A stretch of 64,000 bases of DNA from CBFHSF01 sp965661055 (GTDB lineage: Bacteria > Bacteroidota > Bacteroidia > Flavobacteriales > Schleiferiaceae), in the NCBI GenBank assembly GCA_965661055.1, contig CBFICS010000005.1:1-64000 (forward strand). Reading direction: 5' to 3'. The position numbers and the translations under genes are program-made. Positions 16,718 through 24,922 of the stretch are shown in pieces; within the stretch, counting starts at the first letter, position 1; each line of letters begins with the position of its first letter. Under the pieces are notes generated by a model. That model saw only the letters and a program-made list of their open reading frames with translations, was not told where the DNA came from and did no database searches.

Positions 16718-18316
16718 ATGCTAGACGCAGAAGGATCAAAAGAAGAAAAAAGGGTGAGCCAAATAATGGCCAACTTGGCAAAAGAGTTTCAAACACCCTT
16801 ATCCCTAATGCTTCATCCGTTAGAACAGTTGATAAGAGATGAAAAGGATGAATCAAAAGCAGAAAAACTAAAGATCGCTTTTAGAAATGGAAGCAAATTT
16901 AGAAATATGCTATCTGACCTTCTCGACATTTCTAACATGAGCGTTTCTGAGCCTTTCTTAGAATTAATGAAAGGCGACTATAGAGATATTATTGAATCAA
17001 TTATTGAAAGTCTAGAGCCCTTTGCAGCTAAAAAGTCTATCAAAATTGATATTGTAAAGTCACCCGAACCTATTGTTTCTTTCTTTGACTTATCAAAAAT
17101 TCAGAAGGTATTTCAAGTTTTAATAGCCAACGGAATTCGATTTAACAAAGAAGGCGGAAATTTATCCATTCACATCACAAGAGATGCCTCTGAAAAAAGA
17201 TTGAAGGTGACCATTACCGATACGGGGATTGGAATTGTTCCAGAAAAGGTCCCTCATACCTTTGACCCATTCTATCAAGATGAAACCCATTTAAGACTAT
17301 ACCAAAGTACTGGCTTGGGGCTTTTTCTCGTAAAGAAATTGGTTGAAGCTATGCACGGCACCATTGCGGTTACCAGTGAAAAAGAGGTTAGAACAACCTT
17401 TACCGTATTAATTCCTCTCTATGGGTCACCTGAAGATTTTCCATTTGAAAATTACAAGGTTTTAGAAAATGTCAACCCTAAAAAAGTAATTAATTTCAAG
17501 GACATTGATGAAACCAACACCCTTGATATTATAGACATAAATCTTTTGGGACAAAAAAACCAACCTATCGTTCTAAGAGTCGGATCACCGTTCAAAGACG
17601 AAGGTGTTGACCAAATGATTCAAAAGGAATTTAGGTTACTTGAGGCCAAAGATTTTTCAGAAGGAATGGCGCAAGCCATGGAACATATTCCTGATCTTAT
17701 ATTGCTCCACGCTACTAACGAATGGGAAAAATGCGAAAGCTATCTTCACTTTATTAGAGAAACAGAAGCTACGTGTCACATTCCTGTAATTTTCTTGGTT
17801 GATAGGCTCCATGAAGATCGAAAAATAAAAATGATTGAAGCGGGTGCAGACGATGTATTACCAAGCCCCGTAAACATTGAACACCTTAGAGCTAAAGCCC
17901 TAAGCGTAGTTGAATTAAGGCGTCAAATTTTTAGCCAAGGTGAAAAGCTAACCCGTAAAAAACTAACCGAGATTAAAGCCGTTAGTATTGACGAGGCCTT
18001 TTTAGCAAGGCTTGATCAAGTAATTGATGAGAATATTGACAATGAAAACTTTGATATGAAAAAGCTCAGTGATGAGCTATATATGAGTAGGACACAAATT
18101 CACCGCAAGCTAAAAGCCCTTACGGAAATGAGTACAACTCAGTATATAAGAACTTATAAACTTAAAAAAGCCTACAAAGAAATAGAACAAAAAACCGGTA
18201 ACATATCAGAGATTTCTTATCGCTTCGGGTTTAGTTCTCCAGCTTATTTTACAAGAATTTTCAAGGAAGAGTTTGGGGTAGCTCCTTCTGAAATTTCAAA
18301 AAAAAATTACAAGTAA
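16718..18316 (+). CDS. Degenerate cytosolic kinase/receiver/AraC regulator in the hut cluster
   Basis: The 532-residue protein has the order of a hybrid two-component regulator without any sensor or membrane segment. Residues about 14-75 are a HisKA-like helical hairpin (LAKEFQTPLSLML), but the phospho-accepting His is replaced by Lys22. Residues about 110-240 are an HATPase_c domain with DTGIGI and STGLGLFLVKKL retained, although the first Asn of the N box is lost. Residues about 275-400 are a receiver fold whose phosphorylation Asp is replaced by His (PDLILLHA) and whose Thr/Lys switch residues are also lost (FLVDRL, DVLPSPV). Residues about 430-532 are an intact AraC DNA-binding domain (LSDELYMSRTQIHRKLK, ISYRFGFSSPAYFTRIFK). 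Likely a ligand- or ATP-responsive transcription factor controlling hut genes; this role is inferred from position. Confidence 0.75.
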   Translation: MLDAEGSKEEKRVSQIMANLAKEFQTPLSLMLHPLEQLIRDEKDESKAEKLKIAFRNGSKFRNMLSDLLDISNMSVSEPFLELMKGDYRDIIESIIESLEPFAAKKSIKIDIVKSPEPIVSFFDLSKIQKVFQVLIANGIRFNKEGGNLSIHITRDASEKRLKVTITDTGIGIVPEKVPHTFDPFYQDETHLRLYQSTGLGLFLVKKLVEAMHGTIAVTSEKEVRTTFTVLIPLYGSPEDFPFENYKVLENVNPKKVINFKDIDETNTLDIIDINLLGQKNQPIVLRVGSPFKDEGVDQMIQKEFRLLEAKDFSEGMAQAMEHIPDLILLHATNEWEKCESYLHFIRETEATCHIPVIFLVDRLHEDRKIKMIEAGADDVLPSPVNIEHLRAKALSVVELRRQIFSQGEKLTRKKLTEIKAVSIDEAFLARLDQVIDENIDNENFDMKKLSDELYMSRTQIHRKLKALTEMSTTQYIRTYKLKKAYKEIEQKTGNISEISYRFGFSSPAYFTRIFKEEFGVAPSEISKKNYK

Positions 18317-18358
18317 TTGAAACCCAGCATCAATTGTAAAACTTCAAAAATTTAGAAT

Positions 18359-18970
18359 TTGAATTCCGATAATCAACCCCAACACATTTTGAATACATTT
18401 ACTCGATACTGGCTGAATCAGTTAGAAAATGAACTACCCAAAGAATTTTGCTATCACCGATCAGAACACACATTAATGGTAATTGATTCTGTTGTTAAAA
18501 TGGCGAATTATTATGGATTTAGTCAAAGGGCAAAACAACTTTTGCAAGTAAGTGCCCTATTTCATGATATGGGGTATATAGAAGATTACGCAAATCATGA
18601 ACTACGCGGCGCAAAGATGCTTCGCGAAGTAAAAAAGGACTTAGATTTCTCTGACAGTGAAATTGATTTCATTGCAGAACTTATTCTTAAAACTGAAATC
18701 AACAAAAGGCCTAAAAATTTAATGCAGTCTATTCTTAGAGATGCAGACGTCTCGTACTTAGGACGAAAGGATGCAACCCAATGGGGAAATTTACTTAAGA
18801 GAGAATACATAAACCTAGGTAAAATAGATTCTGAATACGAGTTTGCTGAATTAGAAAGAAAATTCCTTAAAAAACATAGGTTCAGCACCTTATACGGACA
18901 AATAATGTACGGACCTGGAAAGAGAAAATACTCAAAAATAAAGGACAAAGAGTACCAAAGGATAAGCTAA
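18359..18970 (+). CDS. HD-domain phosphohydrolase
   Basis: The 203-residue protein is a metal-dependent HD-domain hydrolase. The metal ligands appear in order: His in HRSEHTLMVID, the paired HD in SALFHDMGYI, and the distal Asp in ILRDADVSYLG. Such proteins hydrolyse phosphate esters of nucleotides or other small molecules; the substrate is unknown. The only start that keeps the first His and precedes no in-frame stop is TTG at 18359 (MNSDNQPQHIL); a TAG lies two codons upstream. The gene sits 42 bp after the regulator and 57 bp before the stress-protein gene, suggesting co-transcription. Confidence 0.75.
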   Translation: MNSDNQPQHILNTFTRYWLNQLENELPKEFCYHRSEHTLMVIDSVVKMANYYGFSQRAKQLLQVSALFHDMGYIEDYANHELRGAKMLREVKKDLDFSDSEIDFIAELILKTEINKRPKNLMQSILRDADVSYLGRKDATQWGNLLKREYINLGKIDSEYEFAELERKFLKKHRFSTLYGQIMYGPGKRKYSKIKDKEYQRIS

Positions 18971-19027
18971 AAATATCCTACCTTTAAAGTTAGATTCATA
19001 CCATGAAAAAATAATTTAACTCTCGTT

Positions 19028-19858
19028 ATGTCACTTAATTTTTTAGTCCCAATTGATTTCACTGAAGCCACCGTATCTTCATTAAAAGAAGCTTACCTTA
19101 GAGCTAGTGAAAGGGGCGACACCACGGTACATTTATTACATATTTCCGAGCTAAAAAGAGATGAAGACAACTCTTTAGACAAACTAGATAAATTGGTTGC
19201 GCAATACCAACCAGAAGGTGTAAAGTCTCAAACGGCCGTTAGAACAGGCGATGTATTTGAAGAAATCGAGGCATCGGTTGACGTTTTAGACATTGACCTA
19301 ATATTCTTAGGCATTCACCCACTAACAGGATTTCAATATTTGTTTGGAAGCAGACCTTTAAAAATGGTTACTCAATCTAAAGTGCCGTTTGTAATGGTTC
19401 AAGAAAACGCTCCATTAAATCCTGTATCGGATATTTCCGTTCCCATTAACTTTTTAGCCGAAGAAAAACAGCAATTAGAATTCTTGGCAGCAGTAGCTGA
19501 AATTTACAACGCCAAAATTCACCTTTTGGCAGCCCATTCTGACGATGAATATTCTGCCAATGCCATTGCAAGAAATGTTAAATTTGCTATCAATTATTTA
19601 GAGAAAAAAGAAATTAACTTTGATGTCTCTAAAGCGCAAGGAAAACAAGAATTTTACAAGGAGTTTTTAAATTTTGCCCAAGAGGTAAAAAGCAATATGA
19701 TTTCTATGATTAATCACCATGAATCTAGCTTAGTAAACCTGTTTGGAGCAAATTTTGATCAAAACATCATTACCAACGAAGCAAAAATTCCGGTAATCAT
19801 AATTAATACTCAAGACCTCCATAGGTCTTCAGAGATGTTTGGAGCCTATTCATACTAA
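19028..19858 (+). CDS. Universal stress protein (tandem Usp-like)
   Basis: The 276-residue protein starts with the typical Usp strand FLVPIDFTEATVSSLKEAY and continues through a first Usp domain (about 1-140; VHLLHISEL, DLIFLGIHP, VTQSKVPFVMVQE). A second, weaker domain follows (about 140-270; ISVPINFLAEEKQQLEFL, IHLLAAHSD, SMINHHESS, IPVIIINTQ). Usp proteins bind ATP or act in stress survival without catalysis; Bacteroidota commonly have this tandem form. A TACCTTTA box at 18979-18986 may give it an own promoter. The hutG ATG follows 3 bp after the stop, so translation is probably coupled. Confidence 0.8.
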   Translation: MSLNFLVPIDFTEATVSSLKEAYLRASERGDTTVHLLHISELKRDEDNSLDKLDKLVAQYQPEGVKSQTAVRTGDVFEEIEASVDVLDIDLIFLGIHPLTGFQYLFGSRPLKMVTQSKVPFVMVQENAPLNPVSDISVPINFLAEEKQQLEFLAAVAEIYNAKIHLLAAHSDDEYSANAIARNVKFAINYLEKKEINFDVSKAQGKQEFYKEFLNFAQEVKSNMISMINHHESSLVNLFGANFDQNIITNEAKIPVIIINTQDLHRSSEMFGAYSY

Positions 19859-19861
19859 TTC

Positions 19862-20857
19862 ATGAAAGTTCAGTACTACACGCCTGAGACCATTTCTTCA
19901 CTCATTAACAAACGCAGTGGAGAATCAAAGTGGGCAGAGCATTTTCATTTTTATAACCCTGAAATTCCCCTGGCCGAAACGCCGGGGAATTTTGTTTTAT
20001 TTGGCATTCCTGAAGACCTGGGTGTAATAGGTAATCACGGTGTTCCCGGTGCGCGAAATGCTTGGTCAAACCTTTTACCTACCTTATTAAATGTTCAAGA
20101 AAACCGATTTCTATCGGGCTCAGAGGTCCTTCTGTTGGGCCATGTTATTTGCGATGATTTGCTCAATGAATATAGCGCAAGTCCTAGCATTGAAAAGGCC
20201 CGTGAACTTGTCGAGGTCATTGACGACAGAGTTTCTGAAGTAGTAAAACTGATTGTTGAAGCCAAGAAAATTCCCATTGCTATTGGCGGTGGACACAATA
20301 ACTGTTATCCTTTGCTCAAAGGAACATCTCATGCTTTACAAAAAGCTATTTCTGCCATTAATCTTGATCCTCATGCAGACTTTAGACCTGCTGAAGGGCG
20401 ACACAGTGGCAACGGTTTTAGTTATGCAAAAAACGAAGGACTTTTAAATGACTACTATTTATTAGGGTTACATCAGAATTACAACAATGAAGCCATGCTT
20501 GACACCCTGTTTGGCTATTCAAACTTTCAATTAGCTTTTCACGACCATTGGATGCAAGGAAAAGGAAATATTGAATCTTCTATTTCATCAATGCTTGACA
20601 CCCTTCCAGAACATCCCTATGGTGTTGAATTAGATTTAGATGCCATTGAGTATATGCCTACCAGTGCCATAACTCCTTCTGGGGTATCATTAAATGAGGC
20701 AAGACTATACATTAGATCCGTAAGCAAGTATAAAAACGCAAAATATCTTCACTTACCTGAAGGCAAACCCAGTGATGAGTTGTCTTCAAAAATGTTGGCC
20801 AAGGCTACGACCTATCTTATTTCAGACTTTATCAAAGCAAAAATATTAGCTAGATAA
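19862..20857 (+). CDS. hutG: Formimidoylglutamase (arginase family)
   Basis: The 331-residue protein belongs to the ureohydrolase fold and most likely hydrolyses N-formimino-L-glutamate to glutamate and formamide, the last step of histidine degradation. Mn2+ ligands are visible in GGGHNN, in NLDPHADFRP and in ELDLDAIEYMP. The assignment as HutG rather than arginase rests on hutI upstream in the same run. It ends 12 bp inside the convergent AlkB-like gene, so the two 3' ends overlap. Confidence 0.85.
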   Translation: MKVQYYTPETISSLINKRSGESKWAEHFHFYNPEIPLAETPGNFVLFGIPEDLGVIGNHGVPGARNAWSNLLPTLLNVQENRFLSGSEVLLLGHVICDDLLNEYSASPSIEKARELVEVIDDRVSEVVKLIVEAKKIPIAIGGGHNNCYPLLKGTSHALQKAISAINLDPHADFRPAEGRHSGNGFSYAKNEGLLNDYYLLGLHQNYNNEAMLDTLFGYSNFQLAFHDHWMQGKGNIESSISSMLDTLPEHPYGVELDLDAIEYMPTSAITPSGVSLNEARLYIRSVSKYKNAKYLHLPEGKPSDELSSKMLAKATTYLISDFIKAKILAR

Positions 20858-21901
20858 CCCATTTTGGTACCTTTTCACTCTAGGGTTCATTATGGCAAAC
20901 CAAAGGGGAGGGAGCAAAGACAACAACATCATTCCTGGATATCCTGTGGGCATCTGTGGGCTATTTTCATGATGGCGGAGTACTTGATATTTTCGATTGG
21001 GTCGGCTGTGATGGTCAGAATGTCTACTTAACTCAAAAAGTGTTAACCGACCAATGGGATGATTAGAATTCCAACTGTGCACCGGCGTGGTTCTTTCATA
21101 AGAAGTTCTTGAAACCTTATTTCGCACCAAGCCATAATGCTCGATGTAGTTAACCGTTTCTAAAAGCAAAATCCCTATTAGAGCAGAAACCCCATAACCA
21201 ACCATTACCTTTCCCCCAAAAAACTCATATACTCCTAAAAAGACCATAATTTGAATTAGGGAGTTATGAATCATTTCGTTTTTGAAAACCTTCAACCTCC
21301 CGCTTTCAAGCTTTAAGCGATGGTTTTCAAGATTCCAAGCAGACAAATATCCCATGACAATGGAACGAACCCAAAAAACAGGTAACCATTCATTGATCCG
21401 AGAGGTGGCGGGATCTTTTCGAGTTCCCACATTTTTGTGATGACCTCTATTATGTTCTATGGTGAAATGCATATACTGGCTCATAGCCAATAATATTTTT
21501 GCAAAAATCGCTTCGTAAGATGTGAGCCTATGGCCCAATTCATGCGCTACATTAATCCCCAAAACCCCGTAAATAAATCCCATAGAAAAAACCCTTCCCC
21601 ACCAAGAAGAAGAGAACAATTCTGTCTGATTTAGGTTGAATAAAAAGACAAGACTTAGAGCGAGTACTACAGGAACAGAAAGGTATATTACAATATCAAA
21701 AAACAATTCTGATTTGGCTGTATTTGACTCAACTTCTGTTAAATTTAAGGCACTGGGTTTAAACCATAGTTCAAATAAAGGAATCAGTCCAAAACCATAG
21801 ATAATAGGCAACCATGCCACCCACCCAGAACCTGTAAAAGAGAAAAAGGCCAAGGGTAACAAGACATAAGAGAACAAATAGGATAAGGCTTTAACTTTCA
21901 A
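20846..21901 (-). CDS. AlkB-like alkane 1-monooxygenase / membrane fatty-acid desaturase family
   Basis: An integral-membrane non-haem di-iron enzyme of 351 residues. The AlkB-type histidine boxes are present: NVAHELGHR, EHNRGHHKNVGTRKDPAT, NYIEHYGLVR and SRHSDHHSRPNRKYQVLRH. The NYIEHYG motif and the spacing favour the alkane hydroxylase branch over desaturases. Members hydroxylate terminal methyl groups of alkanes or fatty acids with a rubredoxin partner; no rubredoxin gene is in the window. Hydrophobic segments at about 5-45, 70-110 and 215-250 fit six membrane spans. It is divergent from the SDR gene, with 17 bp between the two start codons. Confidence 0.85.
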   Translation of the reverse strand: MKVKALSYLFSYVLLPLAFFSFTGSGWVAWLPIIYGFGLIPLFELWFKPSALNLTEVESNTAKSELFFDIVIYLSVPVVLALSLVFLFNLNQTELFSSSWWGRVFSMGFIYGVLGINVAHELGHRLTSYEAIFAKILLAMSQYMHFTIEHNRGHHKNVGTRKDPATSRINEWLPVFWVRSIVMGYLSAWNLENHRLKLESGRLKVFKNEMIHNSLIQIMVFLGVYEFFGGKVMVGYGVSALIGILLLETVNYIEHYGLVRNKVSRTSYERTTPVHSWNSNHPIGRLTLFELSRHSDHHSRPNRKYQVLRHHENSPQMPTGYPGMMLLSLLPPLWFAIMNPRVKRYQNGLSS

Positions 21902-21918
21902 AACTAAAATATTAAATA

Positions 21919-22620
21919 ATGGACTTAAAAGATAAAAAAATTATTATTACCGGAGGATCTTCTGGAATCGGAAAAGCAACTGCAGAAATGCTAATAAATC
22001 ATGGAGCAAAAGTATTAATAACGGGTCGAGACGAGAACAAAGTAAATAGGGTCGCTCGGCAAATAGGATGTTTTGGAGTTTCAGCTGATGTAAGTAATCA
22101 AGAAGGTATTTCAAAAATGTATGATGCAGTTGATCAACACTTAGGTGGATTAGACGTTTTGATCAACAATGCTGGATTTGGAATTTTCCCCTCATTAAGT
22201 GATGTAACTTTTGAAGATTTTGAAAAGGTATTTGCAACCAACGTATTTGGAGCGGCAATGGCTGCAAAAAATGCCTTGCCTTATTTCAAAAAAGCTGGGA
22301 AGGGAAATATTATTAACATTAGCTCATCAGCTGGTAGAAAAGGCTTTGCCAGAGGTTCAGTTTATGCGGGTTCCAAATTTGCCCTTTCGGGGATGACCGA
22401 ATCTTGGCGTGATGAGTTGAGAAAAGAGAATATTAGGGTCATTCAAATCAATCCTTCTGAGGTCACCACTGCTTTTAACCAAGAAGACCGTGTAGAAAGA
22501 AAAGAGGTAGACAACAAACTAAGAAGTGAAGAAATTGCACACTCAATAGTTTCCGCTCTGTCTATGGATGACAGAGGATTCATTACCGAGTTAAGCGTTT
22601 GGGCAACTAATCCTTTTTAA
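21919..22620 (+). CDS. Short-chain dehydrogenase/reductase (SDR)
   Basis: A 233-residue NAD(P)-dependent oxidoreductase with the complete classical SDR set: the nucleotide-binding GGSSGIGKA near the N-terminus, NNAGFG, the catalytic Ser in INISSSAG, and the YAGSK (YxxxK) pair. The sequence after PSEV (TTAFNQ) fits the 3-oxoacyl-ACP reductase/short-chain ketone reductase group, but the substrate is unknown. It shares a 17-bp divergent start region with the AlkB-like gene, so joint regulation in lipid or hydrocarbon metabolism is possible. It ends in a bidirectional terminator. Confidence 0.88.
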   Translation: MDLKDKKIIITGGSSGIGKATAEMLINHGAKVLITGRDENKVNRVARQIGCFGVSADVSNQEGISKMYDAVDQHLGGLDVLINNAGFGIFPSLSDVTFEDFEKVFATNVFGAAMAAKNALPYFKKAGKGNIINISSSAGRKGFARGSVYAGSKFALSGMTESWRDELRKENIRVIQINPSEVTTAFNQEDRVERKEVDNKLRSEEIAHSIVSALSMDDRGFITELSVWATNPF

Positions 22621-22654
22621 AAAAAAGTGGGGCCTTCAGCCCCACTTTTTTTTT
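22618..22654. terminator. Bidirectional terminator between SDR and fabH
   Basis: The stem AAGTGGGGC / GCCCCACTT with loop CTTCA is flanked by A-run and T-run on both sides and lies between two convergent stop codons. Confidence 0.85.
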
Positions 22655-23660
22655 AATACTGTATTAAGGCGGAAGCCCAAGTAAACCCGCTACCAAAGGC
22701 CGCTAGACAAACAAGGTCTCCTTCTTTTACTTTACCACTTTGAGTTGCCTCACTTAAGGCGATTGGAATACTTGCTGCCGTTGTATTTCCGTATTTCATA
22801 ATATTGTTAAAGACCTGGTCATCAGACAATCCTAATTTTCTTTGAATAAACTGAGCAATTCTCAAATTAGCTTGATGAGGAACCAAAAGATCTATATCTG
22901 ACACTTCTTTATTTGTGGCAGCCAAAGCTTCTTGAATCACTTGTTCAAAACGCACCACCGCGTGCTTAAAGACAAAGTTACCGTTCATATAAGGGTAATA
23001 TGATATGTCTTCAGAATCATTTTCTTTGATGATTTCCGGAACCCATTTTTGGGTGTTGGGTGATAGCAAAGCCAGTTCTTCGGCGTGTTGCCCTTCAGAG
23101 TGCATGTGAGTTGTAAGAACCCCTTTGGTTTTATCTTCTGAACGAGACAAAACTATGGCGCCAGCTCCATCTCCAAAAATAACTGAAACTCCCCTTCCTC
23201 GGGTTGTCATATCAAGACCTCCACTATGCAATTCTGATCCTATGACCAAAACATTTTTATACATACCTGTCTTTATGAACTGGTCTGCAACAGAGAGTGC
23301 GTAAACAAATCCTGAACATTGATTTCTAACATCCAATGCCCCCACTTCTTTTATTCCCAGGTTTTTCTGAACTAATACTCCAGGCCCCGGAAAATAATAA
23401 TCTGGACTTAGGGTAGCGAATACAATAAAGTCAATATCATCAGGAGTTAGTCCTGCGTTATCAATAGCCATTCTTGCCGCTTTGGTCCCCATGCCGCTAG
23501 TTGAATCGTCTGATCCTGGTTTAGAAAACCTTCTTTCTTTAATTCCAGTTCTCTCTTGAATCCAAGCGTCATTAGTGTCCATTAACTTAGATAGGTCATC
23601 ATTGGTTACAATGTTGTCTGGAACATAATGGCCTGTTCCAGCTATTTTTGAGGTATACAT
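22653..23660 (-). CDS. fabH: 3-oxoacyl-ACP synthase III (KAS III)
   Basis: FabH condenses acetyl- or branched acyl-CoA with malonyl-ACP to begin fatty-acid synthesis. The 335-residue protein has the catalytic triad: Cys in NQCSGFVYAL (about residue 115), His in VPHQANLRI and Asn in YGNTTAASIP. It also shows the N-terminal RTGIKERRF and the GDGAGAIVL segment. It is monocistronic here, with a shared terminator downstream and a glycosyltransferase gene 44 bp upstream. A second, more divergent KAS III lies at 47524-48597. Confidence 0.93.
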   Translation of the reverse strand: MYTSKIAGTGHYVPDNIVTNDDLSKLMDTNDAWIQERTGIKERRFSKPGSDDSTSGMGTKAARMAIDNAGLTPDDIDFIVFATLSPDYYFPGPGVLVQKNLGIKEVGALDVRNQCSGFVYALSVADQFIKTGMYKNVLVIGSELHSGGLDMTTRGRGVSVIFGDGAGAIVLSRSEDKTKGVLTTHMHSEGQHAEELALLSPNTQKWVPEIIKENDSEDISYYPYMNGNFVFKHAVVRFEQVIQEALAATNKEVSDIDLLVPHQANLRIAQFIQRKLGLSDDQVFNNIMKYGNTTAASIPIALSEATQSGKVKEGDLVCLAAFGSGFTWASALIQY

Positions 23661-23704
23661 ATGCTTAGTTTATTACTTAAATATAGTCAATATTTATTAG
23701 AGGC

Positions 23705-24826
23705 TTATTGAATAAAATGTTGATAAACGTTTGCAATCGCCTTTGACTCTTCTTGCCAGTTAAATTCTTTAGACGCTTTTTCAAGTCCACTTTGGTATGG
23801 CGCCTTTGTGTTTTGCATTAATCGCAAAATGCCTGAAGCCACAGAATTTGGGTCTTGAGAGTCTACAATTTCACCAATTTGAAAAGTTTCAACAATCTTC
23901 TTCACCTCTACCACTTGCGAACACAAAATAGGAATTTGAGAAAATATGTAATCAAACAATTTATTGGGAAGCGAATATTTGTAATTGATATTGGTCGGCT
24001 TGTCAAGAGTTAATCCTGCATTTGCTAAACGCGTAAAAGCCAACAGTTCGGCGTAGGGCCTTTTTCCAAAAAAGTGAATTCTCTCTTCTATTTTAAGTTT
24101 GACCGCCAATTCCTTTAAACCAGGAATAGCATCTCCGTCTCCAACCAGCATCAAGTGAACTGAAGGTAAATTCACAATGGCTTCCATGGCTTCTTCCATT
24201 CCCCGATCAACATTAATTCCAGAACCTTGATTAATCAATAAAAAGGCACTTTCTGGAATGCCTATTTCAGATCGCGAAAGCGTAGGTATGTTTTCTGGGT
24301 AATCACCTATATTCCTGAAAACCTTTGGTTTGATTCCATAATCTTCAAAATACAATTGGGCTATAGAATCATTGACCGTAAACACATATTCTAGTTTTGG
24401 AAAAATCCATTTTTCAATAAGAGCCCAAACCTTCTTTACCCATCGACCCTGAATTTCAGGAACTCCTAGAAAATACTCATGGGTATCATATACCAGAGGA
24501 ATTCTTTTCAATTTAGACACTAAATAATTGGGCAATAAGGTGTCTAGGTCATTTGACAGTAAAACATCTTGTTTTGAAAACAACAAGTAAAAAAACAACC
24601 GAAGGTTATACTCCGCATAGAAGAGTCCGCCAGATTTAAAAATCAAGGAAAACCGAACGCCTTTGTATGGTTTTTCAAACGGCATTGAATTGGGCAGTCT
24701 CCTTCCCACAAGAGTGGTAGTAAACCCCATAGACTCTAATGTATTACAAACCTTATTTACTCGGTTATCAGTAACAAGATCATTGGTAACACTTACAGTA
24801 ATTTTTGTTTTTTTTGGGGATGCCAT
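23705..24826 (-). CDS. Glycosyltransferase, GT-B fold, family 4-like
   Basis: The 373-residue cytoplasmic enzyme transfers a sugar from a nucleotide donor. It has an N-terminal acceptor domain (KITVSVTNDLVTDNRVNKV, PLVYDTHEYF) and a C-terminal donor domain (HLMLVGDGDAIPGL, IHFFGKRPYAELLAFTRLAN, KLFDYIFSQIPILCS). The open frame runs to 24973, but the start MASPKK at 24826 is right: a perfect promoter (TTTG, 19 bp, TACATTTG) lies at 24834-24864, inside the extended frame and only 7 bp before this ATG. It is divergent from queA with back-to-back promoters. Acceptor and donor are unknown. Confidence 0.82.
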   Translation of the reverse strand: MASPKKTKITVSVTNDLVTDNRVNKVCNTLESMGFTTTLVGRRLPNSMPFEKPYKGVRFSLIFKSGGLFYAEYNLRLFFYLLFSKQDVLLSNDLDTLLPNYLVSKLKRIPLVYDTHEYFLGVPEIQGRWVKKVWALIEKWIFPKLEYVFTVNDSIAQLYFEDYGIKPKVFRNIGDYPENIPTLSRSEIGIPESAFLLINQGSGINVDRGMEEAMEAIVNLPSVHLMLVGDGDAIPGLKELAVKLKIEERIHFFGKRPYAELLAFTRLANAGLTLDKPTNINYKYSLPNKLFDYIFSQIPILCSQVVEVKKIVETFQIGEIVDSQDPNSVASGILRLMQNTKAPYQSGLEKASKEFNWQEESKAIANVYQHFIQ

Positions 24827-24833
24827 GTAAATC

Positions 24834-24864
24834 CAAATGTAAGGTATTATTGGTGGCGAGCAAA
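24834..24864 (-). promoter_or_regulatory. Promoter of the glycosyltransferase gene
   Basis: TTTG (24864-24861) and TACATTTG (24841-24834) are separated by exactly 19 bp, a perfect Bacteroidota -33/-7 pair. The -7 box ends 7 bp before the ATG, so the transcript has almost no leader. Confidence 0.75.
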
Positions 24865-24910
24865 GATCGTTAAAAAACAAAAAAAGACCTTTTTTACCAG
24901 TTGTACGTTT

Positions 24911-24918
24911 TACCTTTG
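24911..24918 (+). promoter_or_regulatory. -7 promoter box of queA, predicts a leaderless mRNA
   Basis: TACCTTTG matches the consensus and ends four bases before the queA ATG at 24923. A T-rich stretch lies at the -33 distance. It is divergent from the promoter at 24834-24864. Confidence 0.65.
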
Positions 24919-24922
24919 TTTT

